Shown: positions 4,858 to 5,204 of the stretch, piece by piece
Layout: each line of letters begins with the position of its first letter
How positions within the stretch are numbered: the stretch's first letter is position 1
NCBI GenBank assembly: GCA_025455895.1
Contig: JALOLQ010000135.1
Span: forward strand, 1-5,204
DNA: 5,204 bases
Source: Solirubrobacteraceae bacterium
Lineage (GTDB): Bacteria > Actinomycetota > Thermoleophilia > Solirubrobacterales > Solirubrobacteraceae
Direction: 5' to 3'
Program-made: the position numbers and the translations under genes
The notes under the pieces: generated by a model
What the model saw: only the letters and a program-made list of their open reading frames with translations
Databases searched by the model: none
Told to the model about the DNA's origin: nothing

Positions 4858-4898
4858 CTCCACCGGCGCGACGGGTGCGATGCAACAGTCGCCGTGCG

Positions 4899-4927
4899 TC
4901 GAGCGGCGGCAGATGCGCCGCCGTCGA
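4899..4927. repeat. Hairpin with 11-bp stem and one bulge
   Basis: TCGA (4899-4902) pairs with TCGA (4924-4927), and CGGCGGC (4904-4910) with GCCGCCG (4917-4923). G4903 is bulged and the loop is AGATGC (4911-4916). The mixed sequence of the outer TCGA arms makes it less likely to be simple GC noise than the other repeats here. Confidence 0.45.
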
Positions 4928-4943
4928 AGCCGCGCCCGTGATG

Positions 4944-4961
4944 CACGTCCGCCACGTCCGC
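4944..4961. repeat. Exact tandem repeat of CACGTCCGC (two copies)
   Basis: CACGTCCGC occurs at 4944-4952 and again at 4953-4961. A partial third copy, CGTCCGC, lies at 4980-4986. No function is suggested by the context. Confidence 0.5.
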
Positions 4962-4984
4962 GGGCGCTCCGCGCGCCGGCGTCC

Positions 4985-5037
4985 GCGGCGGGCCGCTGTG
5001 GTCCGCCGTCCCTCCGGCGGGACGACCCCCGGAGGGG
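4985..5037. repeat. Cluster of consecutive and mutually exclusive hairpins
   Basis: A 10-bp stem (4985-4994 with 5000-5009, two G-U pairs, 5-nt loop GCTGT) is followed by CGTCCC/GGGACG (5007-5012, 5019-5024). The latter competes with CCGCCG/CGGCGG (5003-5008, 5015-5020). CCCC/GGGG comes next (5026-5029, 5034-5037). The G-U pairs favour the + strand RNA only weakly. It could be a terminator region or a structured RNA; chance pairing is plausible given the base composition. Confidence 0.35.
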
Positions 5038-5076
5038 CCCCAGGCGCGGCACTCGGTCCCGCGGCCGCGCCCCTCC

Positions 5077-5098
5077 GATGCGGGCGCATCTGCCCGCA
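5077..5098. repeat. Overlapping alternative inverted repeats
   Basis: GATGCG-GG-CGCATC (5077-5090) and TGCGGGC-GCATCT-GCCCGCA (5079-5098) share bases and cannot form together in one RNA. Arms of 6 and 7 bp are perfect. No associated gene is recognised. Confidence 0.4.
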
Positions 5099-5204
5099 CT
5101 CGGCGCACGGCTGCGGACCAGCGTTCCCCCACCAGGCTCCCCTTCGTGCCGTGCACCCGGGGCCGCCCACGGTGGCGCGGTGCTCGGCGAACAACGGACG
5201 ACCG

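Larger units (their letters stand above)
4754..5204. other. No supported gene; stretch rich in inverted repeats
   Basis: I see no recognisable protein, tRNA or other known RNA here. Open frames exist on both strands, but they have no family motifs or ribosome binding sites. Their third-position G/C is about 80-83% by hand count, close to the other codon positions, unlike the genes upstream. What is present is structure: inverted repeats at 4845-4857, 4899-4927, 4985-5037 and 5077-5098 and a short tandem repeat at 4944-4961. It may be an intergenic region, a decayed gene, or contain an unrecognised structured RNA or the edge of a gene continuing to the right. Confidence 0.5.

Noticed and set aside
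3791..5194. Minus-strand open frame of 467 codons covering the loader gene and the right-hand region, with a CAEC segment near its start
   Set aside because: Most of it is antisense to the loader and dnaB. Its unique part has third-position G/C of only about 80% and no motif beyond one isolated CxxC.
4941..5204. Plus-strand frame from ATG 4941, open for 88 codons to the right edge
   Set aside because: There is no ribosome binding site and no recognisable motif, and the three codon positions have nearly equal G/C (about 81, 75 and 83%). It could only be revived if the sequence beyond the window encodes a conserved domain.
4676..5204. tRNA, tmRNA, SRP RNA or RNase P RNA gene
   Set aside because: No TTCRA-type T-loop, CCA end or conserved core sequence of these RNAs was found by eye on either strand.

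Overview
The window is very GC-rich and carries the conserved bacterial locus rpsF - ssb - rpsR - rplI - dnaB, followed by a DnaC/DnaI-type AAA+ helicase-loader gene, all on the + strand. The gene order, the four-ligand zinc form of S18, the acidic SSB tail and the strong G/C bias at codon third positions fit a high-GC actinobacterium. The loader gene directly behind dnaB, where mainstream actinobacteria are thought to rely on DciA, suggests a deep branch such as Thermoleophilia (Solirubrobacterales-like). The lineage is an inference; no database was searched.

Layout: positions 1-383 hold the start of a minus-strand gene, cut by the left edge, that reads as a single-pass membrane protein with a Pro/Arg-rich outer part. 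A 57-bp divergent spacer (384-440) with a small inverted repeat separates it from rpsF (441-827). After a 188-bp gap come ssb (1016-1489), a 167-bp gap, and the coupled pair rpsR-rplI (1657-2432, TGATG junction). After a 102-bp gap comes the coupled pair dnaB-loader (2535-4675, ATGA overlap). Two GC-rich hairpins follow the last stop codon. The final ~450 bp (4754-5204) contain several inverted repeats but no gene I can support.

How it works together: S6 and S18 are neighbours in the 30S platform, L9 is in the 50S, SSB coats single-stranded DNA at forks, DnaB is the replicative helicase and the DnaC-like protein probably loads it. The usual compact operon appears divided into four transcription units, each preceded by a CTANNNT -10-like element. 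The most notable non-coding signal is that the ssb and dnaB upstream regions share a 38-nt promoter module (about 25 of 38 positions identical, same internal spacing), which suggests joint control of the two replication genes. dnaB and rpsF lack Shine-Dalgarno sequences and have -10-like elements so close to the ATG that their mRNAs may be leaderless or nearly so; ssb and rpsR have ordinary ribosome binding sites.
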